From assembly GCA_963601185.1 (NCBI GenBank), contig CAVCEE010000004.1:1-64000 (forward strand): a stretch of 64,000 bases of DNA, read 5' to 3'. The DNA comes from Limisoma sp963601185 (GTDB lineage Bacteria > Bacteroidota > Bacteroidia > Bacteroidales > Muribaculaceae). A model generated the notes under the pieces. That model had not been told where the DNA came from, made no database searches, and saw only the letters and a program-made list of their open reading frames with translations. Made by a program: the position numbers and the translations under genes. Below are positions 8,036-17,035 of the stretch, piece after piece (position 1 is the stretch's first letter; every line of letters begins with the position of its first letter).

Positions 8036-8611
8036 TTAGGCGGGAGGCGTGGTTTCCTGCCGCTTTGGTATGGGGAATATGCCCGAAGGCTTGTTAAGCA
8101 TATAGTTGCGCAACTGCTCGTCGGAGCGGAATCCGTAGCCCTCAAGGATGCGGTCGGCGCGCTCGATGTGTACAAACGAGTCGCTACGCACTTCGTGGAG
8201 AGCCTGATCCCAGAACAGTTGCTCGGTTTCGATGAGTTCCTTCTTGGCGTTGCGTATCACGATGTCGCCATCGAGCCGCCACAGTTTCTCCGCCTTGAAA
8301 TAGATTGCCGAGTCGCAGCGGATGGTGGCTTCCACCTTGAAATTGTTGTCAAACTGCTCAAGAAACAGTCCGTTGGGGAAACGCCAGTTTGGTCGACGCG
8401 CCTCGTCGTAGACAAGCCACAACTTGGTGGAGATGCGGTAGCGCGTCATGCCGGAGTCGCTGATGAGCGTAGTCACGTCGCGCGTGAGCATCGACACGAT
8501 GCTGTCGGGGTTTGACGGTGTTGTGACAACCTCGCGTTTCACCTCCTTGCACGACGGCAACAGCGACGACAGCAAGGTTGCAAGCAACAATATGACTGAA
8601 GTCGTGCGCAC
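8036..8611 (-). CDS. lptC: LPS export ABC transporter periplasmic protein LptC
   Basis: A 191-residue lipoprotein with signal peptide and lipobox (LLPSC, lipidated Cys21), followed by the LptC/YrbK beta-jellyroll pattern: FPNGLFLEQFD, a run resembling CDSAIYF, then KELIETEQLFWDQ. LptC takes lipopolysaccharide from LptBFG and passes it across the periplasm to LptA. Bacteroidetes LptC proteins are typically lipoproteins of about this length, unlike the enterobacterial form with a membrane anchor. It starts 5 nt after the stop of the barrel gene and precedes the CNNM gene, an order I recall from other Bacteroidales. The C-terminus is Pro/Thr-rich. Confidence 0.88.
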   Translation of the reverse strand: MRTTSVILLLATLLSSLLPSCKEVKREVVTTPSNPDSIVSMLTRDVTTLISDSGMTRYRISTKLWLVYDEARRPNWRFPNGLFLEQFDNNFKVEATIRCDSAIYFKAEKLWRLDGDIVIRNAKKELIETEQLFWDQALHEVRSDSFVHIERADRILEGYGFRSDEQLRNYMLNKPSGIFPIPKRQETTPPA

Positions 8612-8616
8612 TGCCG

Positions 8617-9909
8617 TTAGCGGATTTTATCCTTCCAGAATGCGAATTCCTTGAAGTTGATGCCCAAGGTTATGTTGAAGTAGTTTTCTGTCACGAGGCT
8701 TGCCGGAGTGGCTTGGCGACGCTTGTACTCGAAACCGAGGTTGATCACCGTTTTCTGAGCCGTGGTAGGGAAGCCGAAACCGCAACTTATGCCGTATTCC
8801 TTCAAGTGGTTGTCGCCGACCATCAGATAGTCGCGAGTGTAGGACGCACCGAGGCGGTAGGCAATGCGCTGGAAGTAGTTGCCGCGCAGACTCGGCACAT
8901 ACTGTGCGCCGAATGCCACCTTGTAGCGGTCATCGAGTTTGGTGCGGTAGAGCACCTCCGTAGAGTTGTCGCGCTGAAGACCCGGGAATTTGGCTTTGCT
9001 CCACTGCTGAAGCATAAAGTCAGCCTCGACGGTGAGACGGTTGTCGAACACATAGTTCAAACCTACGGCGTATGCGTTAGGCTTGCTGTAGCCGAGGTCC
9101 TGCAGGTGGACGTTGGCAATGGTGTCGGGCTTCGTCGAGCCGGTCGACGACGACACGTCGCCCGAGAGGTCATACTTGATGCCCCATGTGCGTCCGTGCA
9201 TAGTCTTTTTCGGCGAGTAGGTGAAACCCAGCGTTGCCTGGTGCTTCTTGCCGAACTTCTGCGTGTACTGCACGCCGATGAGGGCGTTCCAGTCGCGCAC
9301 CTGTATCTTCTGCTCATATACGGCGGATGTGCTTGCCGTGATGTATTGGTCGTTGACGATTGTACCGAACTGGTAGGCGAAGTTGAAACCAACGGAGAGC
9401 CCCTTCACTGGGCGTGCACCCAAACCGATGTACAACTCGTCGATGCCTCCGTAGCCCGATGCCGTGTTGGAAACTGTTAAGTCATCCGACGTTGACAGGT
9501 CGTTACCGAAGGAGTAGCCCACGGTGGTGTAAGGCACGAGGCCGATGCTTCCGCCGATATATTTCGAGATAGGGAATTGCATTGTCATATAGTCCAAGCC
9601 GCCGCCAAAAGCCTTGCCGGTGTTGCCCGATTCGCTTGAGCGCAGTTGCGTGAAGTCGAGACCGATGTCCCAATGCAGAGTCAGCGAGTCAGTTGCCGCA
9701 TAGGAGGCAGGGTTCATCACATTGATCTGACGGCCGTCAGCCATTGCCACGCCAACGCCACCCATATTGCGTTGCGCACTTGTAACGTAGTCGCTCATCA
9801 AACCGTAGCCATAGCGTGAATAAGGCGATGACTGGTTTTGTGCCAGCAGCGAGCCTGCCGACGCTACGGCAATAGCCGCAAGAACTGTTATTTTCTTAAA
9901 ATATTTCAT
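8617..9909 (-). CDS. Outer-membrane beta-barrel protein (OmpP1/FadL/PorV-like)
   Basis: A 430-residue exported protein: signal peptide about 1-23 ending SLLAQ, then NQSSPYSRYGYGLMSD and NMGGVGVAMADG, a pattern of Bacteroidetes FadL/PorV-type barrels, alternating amphipathic strands throughout, and a C-terminus ending in aromatic-rich strand sequence. It probably forms an outer-membrane channel; substrate unknown. The start codon overlaps the end of coaX by 14 nt and lptC follows after 5 nt, so it is translated from the coaX transcript. The link with lptC hints at envelope biogenesis, but that is inference. No duplicated or broken segment is seen. Confidence 0.75.
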   Translation of the reverse strand: MKYFKKITVLAAIAVASAGSLLAQNQSSPYSRYGYGLMSDYVTSAQRNMGGVGVAMADGRQINVMNPASYAATDSLTLHWDIGLDFTQLRSSESGNTGKAFGGGLDYMTMQFPISKYIGGSIGLVPYTTVGYSFGNDLSTSDDLTVSNTASGYGGIDELYIGLGARPVKGLSVGFNFAYQFGTIVNDQYITASTSAVYEQKIQVRDWNALIGVQYTQKFGKKHQATLGFTYSPKKTMHGRTWGIKYDLSGDVSSSTGSTKPDTIANVHLQDLGYSKPNAYAVGLNYVFDNRLTVEADFMLQQWSKAKFPGLQRDNSTEVLYRTKLDDRYKVAFGAQYVPSLRGNYFQRIAYRLGASYTRDYLMVGDNHLKEYGISCGFGFPTTAQKTVINLGFEYKRRQATPASLVTENYFNITLGINFKEFAFWKDKIR

Positions 9910-10618
9910 TGTATTCCAATATTCTGTTTAATCCTTTTGCAACCAAGTCGCTGTCCACGATGATGTCGCATCCAAGTTTCTGACCGAGTAACTGACTGTC
10001 ACCGCCGGTGATTACGATCACGGGGTTGTCGATGGCACTCGCCAGATAGCGGATTTCGGCAACCATACCGAGCACCACTCCCGAGCGGATGGCGGTAGGC
10101 GTGTCGTAGCCGAACACCGGCGTGTCGCCATCGACGGGCACTTGCGGCAACTGCGCGCAGTGCACTGCCAGTGCTTTCAGCCTCAGAGTCATGCCCGGGG
10201 CGATGTTGCCTCCCCGGAAATGTGCGTCAGCCGACACATAGTCGTAGGTAACAGCCGTTCCGGCGTCCACCACCAAACAGTTGCGCCCCGGCACTAGTGT
10301 CATTGCCCCCACGGCAGCCGCTATGCGGTCGTGGCCGAGCGTTGAAGGCGTGGCGTAGTCGATGGTCAGCGGCATTGGCAAATGCTCGTCGAGCATATAG
10401 GTGCGCACACCTTTGTCGGTGAGCAGTTTTTCAATCTGCTTGTCGTTGCCCACCACCGACGAGTATATGGCCTTCGCCACAGGGTAGCCCTTGAGCACCT
10501 TGTCGATGTCCTCTCCCGTGAGGTTGTCGAAGCGGCATGACCGCAACAACTTTTCCCCGGCGAAGAGCGACACCTTGGCCGACGAATTGCCTTGGTCTAT
10601 TGTTAGACTCAAATCCAT
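9896..10618 (-). CDS. coaX: Type III pantothenate kinase
   Basis: A 240-residue enzyme that phosphorylates pantothenate, the first step of coenzyme A synthesis. It has the acetate/sugar-kinase-like ATPase fold: DQGNSSAK phosphate-1 motif (8-15), GHDRIAA, VVDAGTAVTYD and a late GGDSQLL phosphate-2-like stretch. The length fits the type III family. It is the first gene of a four-gene run with the barrel protein, lptC and the CNNM gene. A TATTTTTG promoter element ends only 8 nt ahead of the ATG, so the leader is very short or absent. Confidence 0.94.
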   Translation of the reverse strand: MDLSLTIDQGNSSAKVSLFAGEKLLRSCRFDNLTGEDIDKVLKGYPVAKAIYSSVVGNDKQIEKLLTDKGVRTYMLDEHLPMPLTIDYATPSTLGHDRIAAAVGAMTLVPGRNCLVVDAGTAVTYDYVSADAHFRGGNIAPGMTLRLKALAVHCAQLPQVPVDGDTPVFGYDTPTAIRSGVVLGMVAEIRYLASAIDNPVIVITGGDSQLLGQKLGCDIIVDSDLVAKGLNRILEYNEIF

Positions 10619-10626
10619 TTTACGGA

Positions 10627-10634
10627 CAAAAATA
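10627..10634 (-). promoter_or_regulatory. coaX -7 promoter element
   Basis: Minus-strand TATTTTTG (10634-10627) fits TAnnTTTG, but I see no TTG at the usual distance. The element ends 8 nt from the coaX ATG, so the transcript would start at or next to the start codon. Confidence 0.45.
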
Positions 10635-10731
10635 CTAATTACTACTCAATTAACCGTTTGTTTTTAGAGCCTTTTGCTTGTGGCGTTGATATTTTAATGT
10701 TTTTTATCGACCACATTGCCCTTTCCCATTG

Positions 10732-11103
10732 CTACTGTTTCTGCTCCTTGCGGAGTTGACGGTCAATCATAAACGACGAGAAAATCTGCACCACTGCGCC
10801 CGCAGTAAGAAATCCCAGCCACGTGCTGTGGTAGGGGTCGGAGAAGATGAAGAGCGCGGAAATCAGGTAGCACATTGCCGACCAGAATTCCAGGGTGAAG
10901 AGCCGGCGCACACGCAGACTGAACTGCATCTTGCGGCGCGATGCGCGCTGGAGTATGCGCACCACCACAATCATCGTTGCCGCCACGGCGAAGATGTAGC
11001 GAAGCCACGGTGCCTTGACGTCGACCAGTGGCAGAAAAGCCGTGAGCAGCAGGATTATCATGCCCACCGACAAAAGTATGTTGTAAAATCCTTCTCGTTT
11101 CAT
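10732..11103 (-). CDS. Small four-helix membrane protein, function unknown
   Basis: The 123-residue product has four predicted membrane helices (about 7-27, 33-50, 73-87, 94-111) joined by short basic loops (QRASRRKM, RQLRKEQKQ at the end). I do not recognise a named family. It lies 23 nt downstream of the FtsB/DivIC-like gene and reads as the third gene of the trmD run. A promoter element separates it from coaX. The steady spacing and intact frame argue that it is real. No catalytic motif is visible. Confidence 0.7.
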   Translation of the reverse strand: MKREGFYNILLSVGMIILLLTAFLPLVDVKAPWLRYIFAVAATMIVVVRILQRASRRKMQFSLRVRRLFTLEFWSAMCYLISALFIFSDPYHSTWLGFLTAGAVVQIFSSFMIDRQLRKEQKQ

Positions 11104-11126
11104 TTTCTTTTGGGATTTGGTTTTGT

Positions 11127-11426
11127 CTATTCGTTAACAATGTAGAGGTCCTCGTTGTCGCGCTTCATCTGGTATTCCTCCCTGACGATACGCTCCGTGG
11201 TTTCCGGGTCGCTGTTGAGGTCGTGGAGCCGCTGCTTGTAGACGGCGCACGAGTCGTCGCACTGCTTTATCTGCGCCTTGAGGTCGCGGATCTGCGAGTC
11301 GTACTCCATCACCTTGATGTAGTTGTAGTCGGAGAAAAACGTGATATACACGGCGTAGCAGAGCACTATCACAAAGAAGAAGTTGAAGTGCTTTGCCTTG
11401 TCCCATATTTTCGCTATCAGCCCCAT
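11127..11426 (-). CDS. FtsB/DivIC-like septum formation initiator
   Basis: The 99-residue protein has one N-terminal membrane helix (about 15-31), a coiled coil (about 38-75, YDSQIRDLKAQIKQCDDS) and the family's typical C-terminal stretch with ERIVREEYQMKRDNEDLYIV. FtsB/DivIC forms a complex with FtsL and FtsQ/DivIB at the division site, facing the periplasm. The RE.Y.M.....E...V pattern near the end is the usual family mark. It lies 13 nt downstream of trmD and 23 nt before the next gene, in the same direction. Which of the two names fits cannot be settled in Bacteroidetes. Confidence 0.85.
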   Translation of the reverse strand: MGLIAKIWDKAKHFNFFFVIVLCYAVYITFFSDYNYIKVMEYDSQIRDLKAQIKQCDDSCAVYKQRLHDLNSDPETTERIVREEYQMKRDNEDLYIVNE

Positions 11427-11439
11427 ACGTCAGATGCTT

Positions 11440-12126
11440 TTATTGTTGCCAGTCGTCCAGAAGATCTGGGCGCAGTTCGCGCGTGCGCTTGATTGCCATC
11501 TCGTGCTTCCAGTCGTCGATGCGCGCCTGGTGCCCGGAAAGGAGCACGTCGGGCACACGCCAGCCCTTGTATTCGGCAGGACGCGTATAGACCGGCGGAG
11601 CGAGCAGGTTGTCCTGGAACGAGTCGCTGAGCGCCGACTGCTCGTCGCCGATAGCACCGGGAATGAGCCGCACTATGGCGTCGGTGATTATCGCTGCCGG
11701 GAGTTCGCCGCCGGTGAGCACATAGTCGCCGATTGTTATTTCGCGTGTGATGAAATGTTCGCGGATGCGGTAGTCGATGCCTTTGTAGTGTCCGCAGAGG
11801 ATGATGAGGTTTTCCGACAGCGACAGCGTGTTTGCCATCTTCTGGTCAAATTTTTCGCCGTCGGGGGTCACGAAAATCACCTCGTCGTAGTTGCGCTGCT
11901 CCTTAAGGGCGGAGATGCAACGGTCCACGGGCTCAATCTGCATAACCATACCAGCCTCGCCGCCGAACGGATAGTCGTCGACGTGGCGATGCTTGTCGAG
12001 GCTGTAGTCGCGGAGGTCGTGCACCACGATTTCCGCAAGCCCTTTGTTTTGAGCCCTTTTGAGAATTGAGCAGTTGAGCGGCGACTCAAGCATTTCCGGC
12101 AAAACTGTTATGATATCAATGCGCAT
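11440..12126 (-). CDS. trmD: tRNA (guanine-N1)-methyltransferase
   Basis: A 228-residue SPOUT methyltransferase that makes m1G37 next to the anticodon and so prevents frameshifting. It opens with the canonical MRIDIITVLPE and shows the knot motifs LCGHYKGIDYR (usually LCGRYEGIDQR) and IGDYVLTGGELPA. Length is slightly below the enterobacterial enzyme but normal for Bacteroidetes. It heads the run trmD - FtsB-like - membrane protein. The -7 promoter element ends only 7 nt from the ATG, so a leaderless transcript is predicted. It is divergent from the MATE gene. Confidence 0.96.
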   Translation of the reverse strand: MRIDIITVLPEMLESPLNCSILKRAQNKGLAEIVVHDLRDYSLDKHRHVDDYPFGGEAGMVMQIEPVDRCISALKEQRNYDEVIFVTPDGEKFDQKMANTLSLSENLIILCGHYKGIDYRIREHFITREITIGDYVLTGGELPAAIITDAIVRLIPGAIGDEQSALSDSFQDNLLAPPVYTRPAEYKGWRVPDVLLSGHQARIDDWKHEMAIKRTRELRPDLLDDWQQ

Positions 12127-12133
12127 TGTGGCG

Positions 12134-12163
12134 CAAAGTTACTCACTTTACAGATAACCGCAA
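12134..12163 (-). promoter_or_regulatory. trmD promoter
   Basis: Minus-strand TTG (12163-12161), 19 nt, TAACTTTG (12141-12134). The distance from the last G of the -7 box to the trmD ATG is only 7 nt. Confidence 0.7.
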
Positions 12164-12238
12164 AAAAAATCGCTGAAAGAGAAACCGATACCGCCTCAAA
12201 AGCCACTGTCGACGCTATATGGAAAACGAAATTTGCAC

Positions 12239-12246
12239 TACCTTTG
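12239..12246 (+). promoter_or_regulatory. MATE gene -7 promoter element
   Basis: TACCTTTG fits TAnnTTTG; no clear TTG lies upstream. It rules out the in-frame ATG at 12219, which lies upstream of it, and supports the start at 12267 with GGAG at 12257-12260. Confidence 0.5.
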
Positions 12247-12266
12247 CAGCGAAAATGGAGAAAACG

Positions 12267-13595
12267 ATGAAACAGTCCTACATAAAGCACTACAAAGGCA
12301 CTCTTCGCCTCGGCATTCCGCTCTGTATCGGTCAGGTGGGCATAATCCTCGTGGGATTTGCCGACACAATAATGGTGGGTCGCTACGGCACGGACGACCT
12401 CGCTTCGGTGTCGTTTGTCAACAATGTGTTCAACCTCGTGGTCATCACGCTCCTTGGCTTCTCCTACGGCATCACACCGATAATAGGCAGCATGTTCGGG
12501 CGCGGCGACACCGACGGCATCGGCTATAAGTTCCGCAACGCGCTGATAGCCAACGTGGCGTTGGGACTGCTGCTCACTGTCGTGATGGGCGCGCTGTATT
12601 TCTTCATCGACCGCCTCGGGCAGCCGTCGGAACTCCTGCCCACCATCCGCCCTTACTATCTTGTGATACTTGCCTCGATGGTCTTTGTCGCCATCTTCAA
12701 CGCTCTTCGGCAGTTCACCGACAGTCTTATGCGGCCGTCGGTGGGGATGTGGATACTTCTGTCGGGCAACGCCGTCAACATTGTGTTCAACTATCTGCTC
12801 ATCTACGGCAAGTTGGGCTTCCCCGAACTGGGCGCGCTGGGCGCCGGCATCAGCACGCTTGGCGCGCGCATACTGATGGTTGTCGTTTTCGTCGTCATTC
12901 TGATGTGCGGCAAGGCGTATGAAGGCATCCGGCGGTCGTTTTTCTCGGCGCGGGCGCGCTTCGGCGAGATACTCTCAATCACCAAGACTTCGCTGCCGAT
13001 ATCGTTGCAGATGGCAATGGAGACAGGTGCGTTTACCGTCGGCGGCGTGATGATGGGATGGATAGGCGCAGTAGAGTTGGCAAGCTTTCAGGTGGTTATC
13101 ACCATTGGTACACTCGGATTTATGCTCTACTACAGCATCGGGGCGGCAATGGCTATCCGTGAGGCGAACTATTACGGTCGTGTGGACTACGGCAATGTGA
13201 ACCGCGCTGCCTGGTCTGGCTACCACATACTGCTATCTATGGTGGTTTGTGTTTCCGCCTTGTTCTACTTCTTCGGAGAGTCGCTGATAGGAATGTTTAC
13301 CAACGATGTGAGGGTTGCCGAAACGGCATTCGCGCTCATTCCGCTGCTGATGATTTACCAGTTGGGCGATGCCACACAGATAGGCTTCTCCAACTCTCTG
13401 CGCGGCATCTCGCACACGGTGTCGATAATGTGGGTTGCATTCGTGAGTTACATTGTGGTAGGTATCCCCGGCAGTTATTTGCTTGGCTTTCCGCTGGGAC
13501 TCGGCAAAGATGGCGTGTTTATGGGGTTTTGCCTGTCGCTCTTCACGGCAGGAGCGTTGTTTCTGTGGCAATTCGTGAAGACGATGCGCCGCTAA
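12267..13595 (+). CDS. MATE family multidrug/Na+ efflux protein
   Basis: A 442-residue inner-membrane protein with about twelve helices in two homologous bundles; the N-terminal part carries PLCIGQVGIILVGFADTIMVG, typical of NorM/DinF-like exporters. MATE proteins expel cationic drugs or metabolites in exchange for Na+ or H+. The start is chosen at 12267 (MKQSYIKHY) because GGAG precedes it by 6 nt and a promoter element lies at 12239-12246. The stop overlaps the stop of the convergent methyltransferase-like gene by 4 nt, so the two transcripts must overlap. The substrate is not predictable. Confidence 0.88.
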   Translation: MKQSYIKHYKGTLRLGIPLCIGQVGIILVGFADTIMVGRYGTDDLASVSFVNNVFNLVVITLLGFSYGITPIIGSMFGRGDTDGIGYKFRNALIANVALGLLLTVVMGALYFFIDRLGQPSELLPTIRPYYLVILASMVFVAIFNALRQFTDSLMRPSVGMWILLSGNAVNIVFNYLLIYGKLGFPELGALGAGISTLGARILMVVVFVVILMCGKAYEGIRRSFFSARARFGEILSITKTSLPISLQMAMETGAFTVGGVMMGWIGAVELASFQVVITIGTLGFMLYYSIGAAMAIREANYYGRVDYGNVNRAAWSGYHILLSMVVCVSALFYFFGESLIGMFTNDVRVAETAFALIPLLMIYQLGDATQIGFSNSLRGISHTVSIMWVAFVSYIVVGIPGSYLLGFPLGLGKDGVFMGFCLSLFTAGALFLWQFVKTMRR

Positions 13596-14305
13596 AACCA
13601 GAGTTGGAAGTTCTGCCGCGGCAGTTTCCGCTCAATCACGGCTATACCCATCTTTCCGTTGGAGAATGTCATTCCGTAGGTGAGCGACCCGAGAAGTCGC
13701 TCCCACAGCCCGGCAACGATGTCGTCGCGCTGGAGGTTGCGCACCACCACCACGGCATCCTTTTCCGCCAGCGCCGTAAGCCATTCGCCCACCGGCTCCG
13801 CTTCTGCGCCGTCAACCCTGTTGACCACCACATAAGGGCGGTCGTCGCCGAGAGCCCGGCAGTAGTCGCCGATGGCTTCCATACTCGTGCGCGACACGTC
13901 GATACGCTCAATCAGGTCCTGAAGCAGCACGAGTGCCACCTCCTGACCGTTGCCGTCGCCCGACAGCCACATGCGCGACCGTCTTGACACGCGGAGCGTG
14001 CTGAACGCCGACACGCCGAAATTCGACCCCAGTTGGAGCACTTTCTGAGGGTTGAAATAGTTTGCCACGCGGAACATCATCCGCGCGCTTTTTTCAGAAA
14101 TCATCTTGGGCTTCTGCACGCAAAGCAGTTTCTTCACGCGCCGCGCCTCATCGCGCCGCGCCTCGATGTCGGCATAGGCATAGTAAGCGGCTTGTTCGCG
14201 CAGCACGTTGAGCACGAAACTGAAAGCAAAGGGCGAATGGATGCCAAATCCCTTGCTTTTGCGGTAGCGTTTGAGCGCCGTGCAGTATCTCCTTAACTTG
14301 CCCAA
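13592..14305 (-). CDS. Class I methyltransferase-like protein, Bacteroidetes type
   Basis: The 237-residue protein has a basic N-terminus (YRKSKGFGIHSPFAFSFVLNVLRE) and a Rossmann-like motif I, VLQLGSNFGVSAFS (about 88-101), followed by an alternating alpha/beta pattern resembling O-methyltransferase folds. The SAM-binding glycines are present, but the acidic residue normally following strand 2 is not obvious, so activity is uncertain. Its start lies 6 nt after the stop of the YfhO gene, suggesting translation from one transcript. Its end overlaps the MATE stop. Substrate unknown. Confidence 0.65.
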   Translation of the reverse strand: MGKLRRYCTALKRYRKSKGFGIHSPFAFSFVLNVLREQAAYYAYADIEARRDEARRVKKLLCVQKPKMISEKSARMMFRVANYFNPQKVLQLGSNFGVSAFSTLRVSRRSRMWLSGDGNGQEVALVLLQDLIERIDVSRTSMEAIGDYCRALGDDRPYVVVNRVDGAEAEPVGEWLTALAEKDAVVVVRNLQRDDIVAGLWERLLGSLTYGMTFSNGKMGIAVIERKLPRQNFQLWF

Positions 14306-14311
14306 ACTGCG

Positions 14312-16945
14312 CTATTCCTTTCTCTTGCCGCAAGCCGCAACGGCAGCGACAAGTGCCACGATGAGTGCAATATAAACAATTACGATAGAGGCGTAGGCCA
14401 CCTTCTCGGTTGCGTGGATTGACTGAGGGTCGAAGCGCATCACGATTTCGTGGCTGCCTGCCGGCACACGGATGCCGCGGAGAGTGAAATCAACACAGGC
14501 GATTGGCGTGTCCTTGCCGTCGACCGTCGCTGTCCAGCCCCACGGGAAGAACACCTCGGAGAACACTGCAATGCCGCCGTCCTTGGTCGAGGCTTTGTAG
14601 CGCAACTCGTTGGGCTTATAGGGCGCGGAGAGGGCAATGGTGTCGCCCGGCTGCTTCTTCACTGGTTGTCCGAGGGCTGCCTTATACTTGCTGTCGGCAA
14701 CAGCCTTGACTGCCGGGTCGGCTTTCTTGAGAGCCGCCATCTCGGCATCTGCGCCGTTGACAAATTCCACATCGCTAACGAGCCATGCGTTGCCGAGTGC
14801 GTCGGGGTTCTCCATAACGAACTCGTCGCCTATCTTGATGTACTTGGTGTTGAGCATGTTGAGCGCGCGCATATCAACCTTTGTCAAGTCGATTTCGCCC
14901 TGTTGTGCTTGACCGATCAACGCACTCTTCATCGGGTTAATCATCTGGTCGATAAGGTCGTTGTAGCGGGTGAGTTTCGCTGCGTGGTAGCCGCCGATAC
15001 TCTTGTGGAAGTACGACGGTGTCGCTGCGCCGAAGTTACCGAGGTCCATCACGCGGTAGTACGACTTGTCCTGAAGTATCTGCTGGTCGGCTTTGGTCGG
15101 GATGAACATCAGCGAAGTGTCTTCCTTATAGGAAACAAACATATCCTTGTTGATATAGCGTTTGTCCACCTGGAACATATCGATGAGCACCACGACTATG
15201 AGTGCTCCGGCAAAGACGTTGCGACCGACCTTGCCCTTGAAGTAGACCCACAACAGGGCGAGTCCGGCAACGAGGAAGATAAGGCTGCGAAGGGAGTCGG
15301 CAGACACCATCGCCAGGCGTGCCTCCTTGACGATGTTGAACACCGTGGCGTAGAACTGCTGCTCGAGTCCGGCAGTGCCGCCCACGGCATCGTTCATGCT
15401 TTCCACCTCATAGACGCTGAGCCCAGGACCGTAGACACTCGGCATCAGCCATCCGATGAGGCACAGTGCCATCGGTACGCCAAACGAGATGTAGACGGCG
15501 CGCGAGTGGTTGGCGAAGAAGTCTTTTTCGGTGAGTATCTTTTCGAGTGCCATCACTGCGAGGATTGGCAAGGTAAATTCGGCGATTACGAGGATGCTTG
15601 CCGGCGCGCGGAACTTGTCGTACATCGGGAAGTGGTCAATCATCCAATAGGTCAGCGGCGCGAAGTTGTGTCCCCACGAAAGGAGTACCGACAGGATGGT
15701 TACGGCGAGCAAAGCCCATTTCATCGAACCTTTGACCACAATCAGTCCGAGCAGTGCCAATGCGAAGATAAGCACGCCCACATAGACCGGACCGTTGGTC
15801 ATAGGCTGGTTGCCGAAATACTGGCGGAACTGGCCGACCATTTCCTGCAACTGCGGACGCAACTGCTCGTCCTGCGAGGCATCGCCAGTAATCTGTGCGC
15901 TCTCCACGAGCGATTTAGCCTTGTCGAGGTCCATCACCGAGGCGGGCGCGAGTCCGCCGGCATCGTTCACGTCGTTGGGCTTCACCGTTGCGCCGCCCTT
16001 CACGTTAGGGATGATTAGCGTGAGCGTCTCGTCTACGCCGTAACTCCAACTGGTCACCTTGTCGCGGTCAATGCCGTTCTGGTTCACGTTGTGCGATGCG
16101 CCGCCGGCGGAAGCCTTCGGCGTGAGCACGGTGGAGTGTCCGCGCACGGTTTCTTTGCTGTATTCGTATGTGTTGTAAAGGCTTGTGAGGTTTGCGCCTA
16201 CGGCAACGACAGCCGCCACGGCAAGCACCCCGGTAGCCTTAAGCCAATTCTTCACCTCTTTCCGACGGTAGGCATCGACGAAGTAAGCCACCATCATAGC
16301 CACTACCACGAAGAGGAAATAGTAGGTCATCTGCACGTGGTTCGACGCGATTTGCAGCATAGCAAACACTGCGGTCAGTGCGCCACCGGCGAGCCATTTG
16401 CCGCGGTAGGCAAGCACCATGCCGGCGATTGTGGGTGGCACGTATGCCAGCACGCAGAATTTCCAGATGTGACCGGCACCGATAAGGATGAAGAAGTATG
16501 ACGAGAATCCGTAGGCTATTGCGCCTAGCAGAGCCAGATACCAGCGTTTTCGCATAGCGAGGAGCAGGATGTAGAAACCTGCCATCATCATAAATACCAG
16601 ATTAACAGGGCTTGGGAGCCCGAGTCCGAAGATGCTTTGCAGCACGCTCACGAGTTTGGAACTGCTATAGGCTGGTGAAATCTGGAATGTAGGCATACCG
16701 CCGAATAGCGAGTTGGTCCAGCAGGTTTTCTCGCCGGTTTGCTCAAAGTAGGCTTTCGCCTCCTGACCGTTGGCAAGCCCCTGCATAATGTCGTTCTGTT
16801 GCAGCGATTCGCCAAGACTCGTCGAGAAAAATGCGAGGGAAATGGCAACGAGAATTGCCGCGCCAAGCACGCCGAAGCGGAAGTTGCTGCTCTTTGCGAG
16901 ATTCTTCACACCGTCGGTTATCGTTTTAAAACTGAATTTCTGCAT
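14312..16945 (-). CDS. YfhO family membrane protein (GT-C-like)
   Basis: The 877-residue polytopic membrane protein has an N-terminal helix (about 29-47), a long multi-helix core of a dozen or more helices and a C-terminal soluble segment plus a last helix ending in KRKE. The soluble part contains FFPWGWTATVDGK and the final strand GSHEIVMRFDP, marks of YfhO. Gram-positive relatives attach sugars to lipoteichoic acids; in Bacteroidetes a role in glycan modification of the envelope is only inference. The ATG at 16945 is preferred to a TTG 12 nt earlier. It is followed by the methyltransferase-like gene after 6 nt. Confidence 0.85.
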   Translation of the reverse strand: MQKFSFKTITDGVKNLAKSSNFRFGVLGAAILVAISLAFFSTSLGESLQQNDIMQGLANGQEAKAYFEQTGEKTCWTNSLFGGMPTFQISPAYSSSKLVSVLQSIFGLGLPSPVNLVFMMMAGFYILLLAMRKRWYLALLGAIAYGFSSYFFILIGAGHIWKFCVLAYVPPTIAGMVLAYRGKWLAGGALTAVFAMLQIASNHVQMTYYFLFVVVAMMVAYFVDAYRRKEVKNWLKATGVLAVAAVVAVGANLTSLYNTYEYSKETVRGHSTVLTPKASAGGASHNVNQNGIDRDKVTSWSYGVDETLTLIIPNVKGGATVKPNDVNDAGGLAPASVMDLDKAKSLVESAQITGDASQDEQLRPQLQEMVGQFRQYFGNQPMTNGPVYVGVLIFALALLGLIVVKGSMKWALLAVTILSVLLSWGHNFAPLTYWMIDHFPMYDKFRAPASILVIAEFTLPILAVMALEKILTEKDFFANHSRAVYISFGVPMALCLIGWLMPSVYGPGLSVYEVESMNDAVGGTAGLEQQFYATVFNIVKEARLAMVSADSLRSLIFLVAGLALLWVYFKGKVGRNVFAGALIVVVLIDMFQVDKRYINKDMFVSYKEDTSLMFIPTKADQQILQDKSYYRVMDLGNFGAATPSYFHKSIGGYHAAKLTRYNDLIDQMINPMKSALIGQAQQGEIDLTKVDMRALNMLNTKYIKIGDEFVMENPDALGNAWLVSDVEFVNGADAEMAALKKADPAVKAVADSKYKAALGQPVKKQPGDTIALSAPYKPNELRYKASTKDGGIAVFSEVFFPWGWTATVDGKDTPIACVDFTLRGIRVPAGSHEIVMRFDPQSIHATEKVAYASIVIVYIALIVALVAAVAACGKRKE

Positions 16946-17035
16946 ATTGAGTATCAAAAATGTGGTTCAAAAAAATCGCGGTAAAATTACTCAAATCCAC
17001 GCATTCCCACAAATGCCCGCCGCAATTTTCCCCTG

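Noticed and set aside
14450..16018. 522-codon plus-strand frame opposite the YfhO gene
   Set aside because: It is fully inside a recognisable membrane protein gene. The translation is His/Val/Glu-rich without domains, which is typical of antisense shadow.
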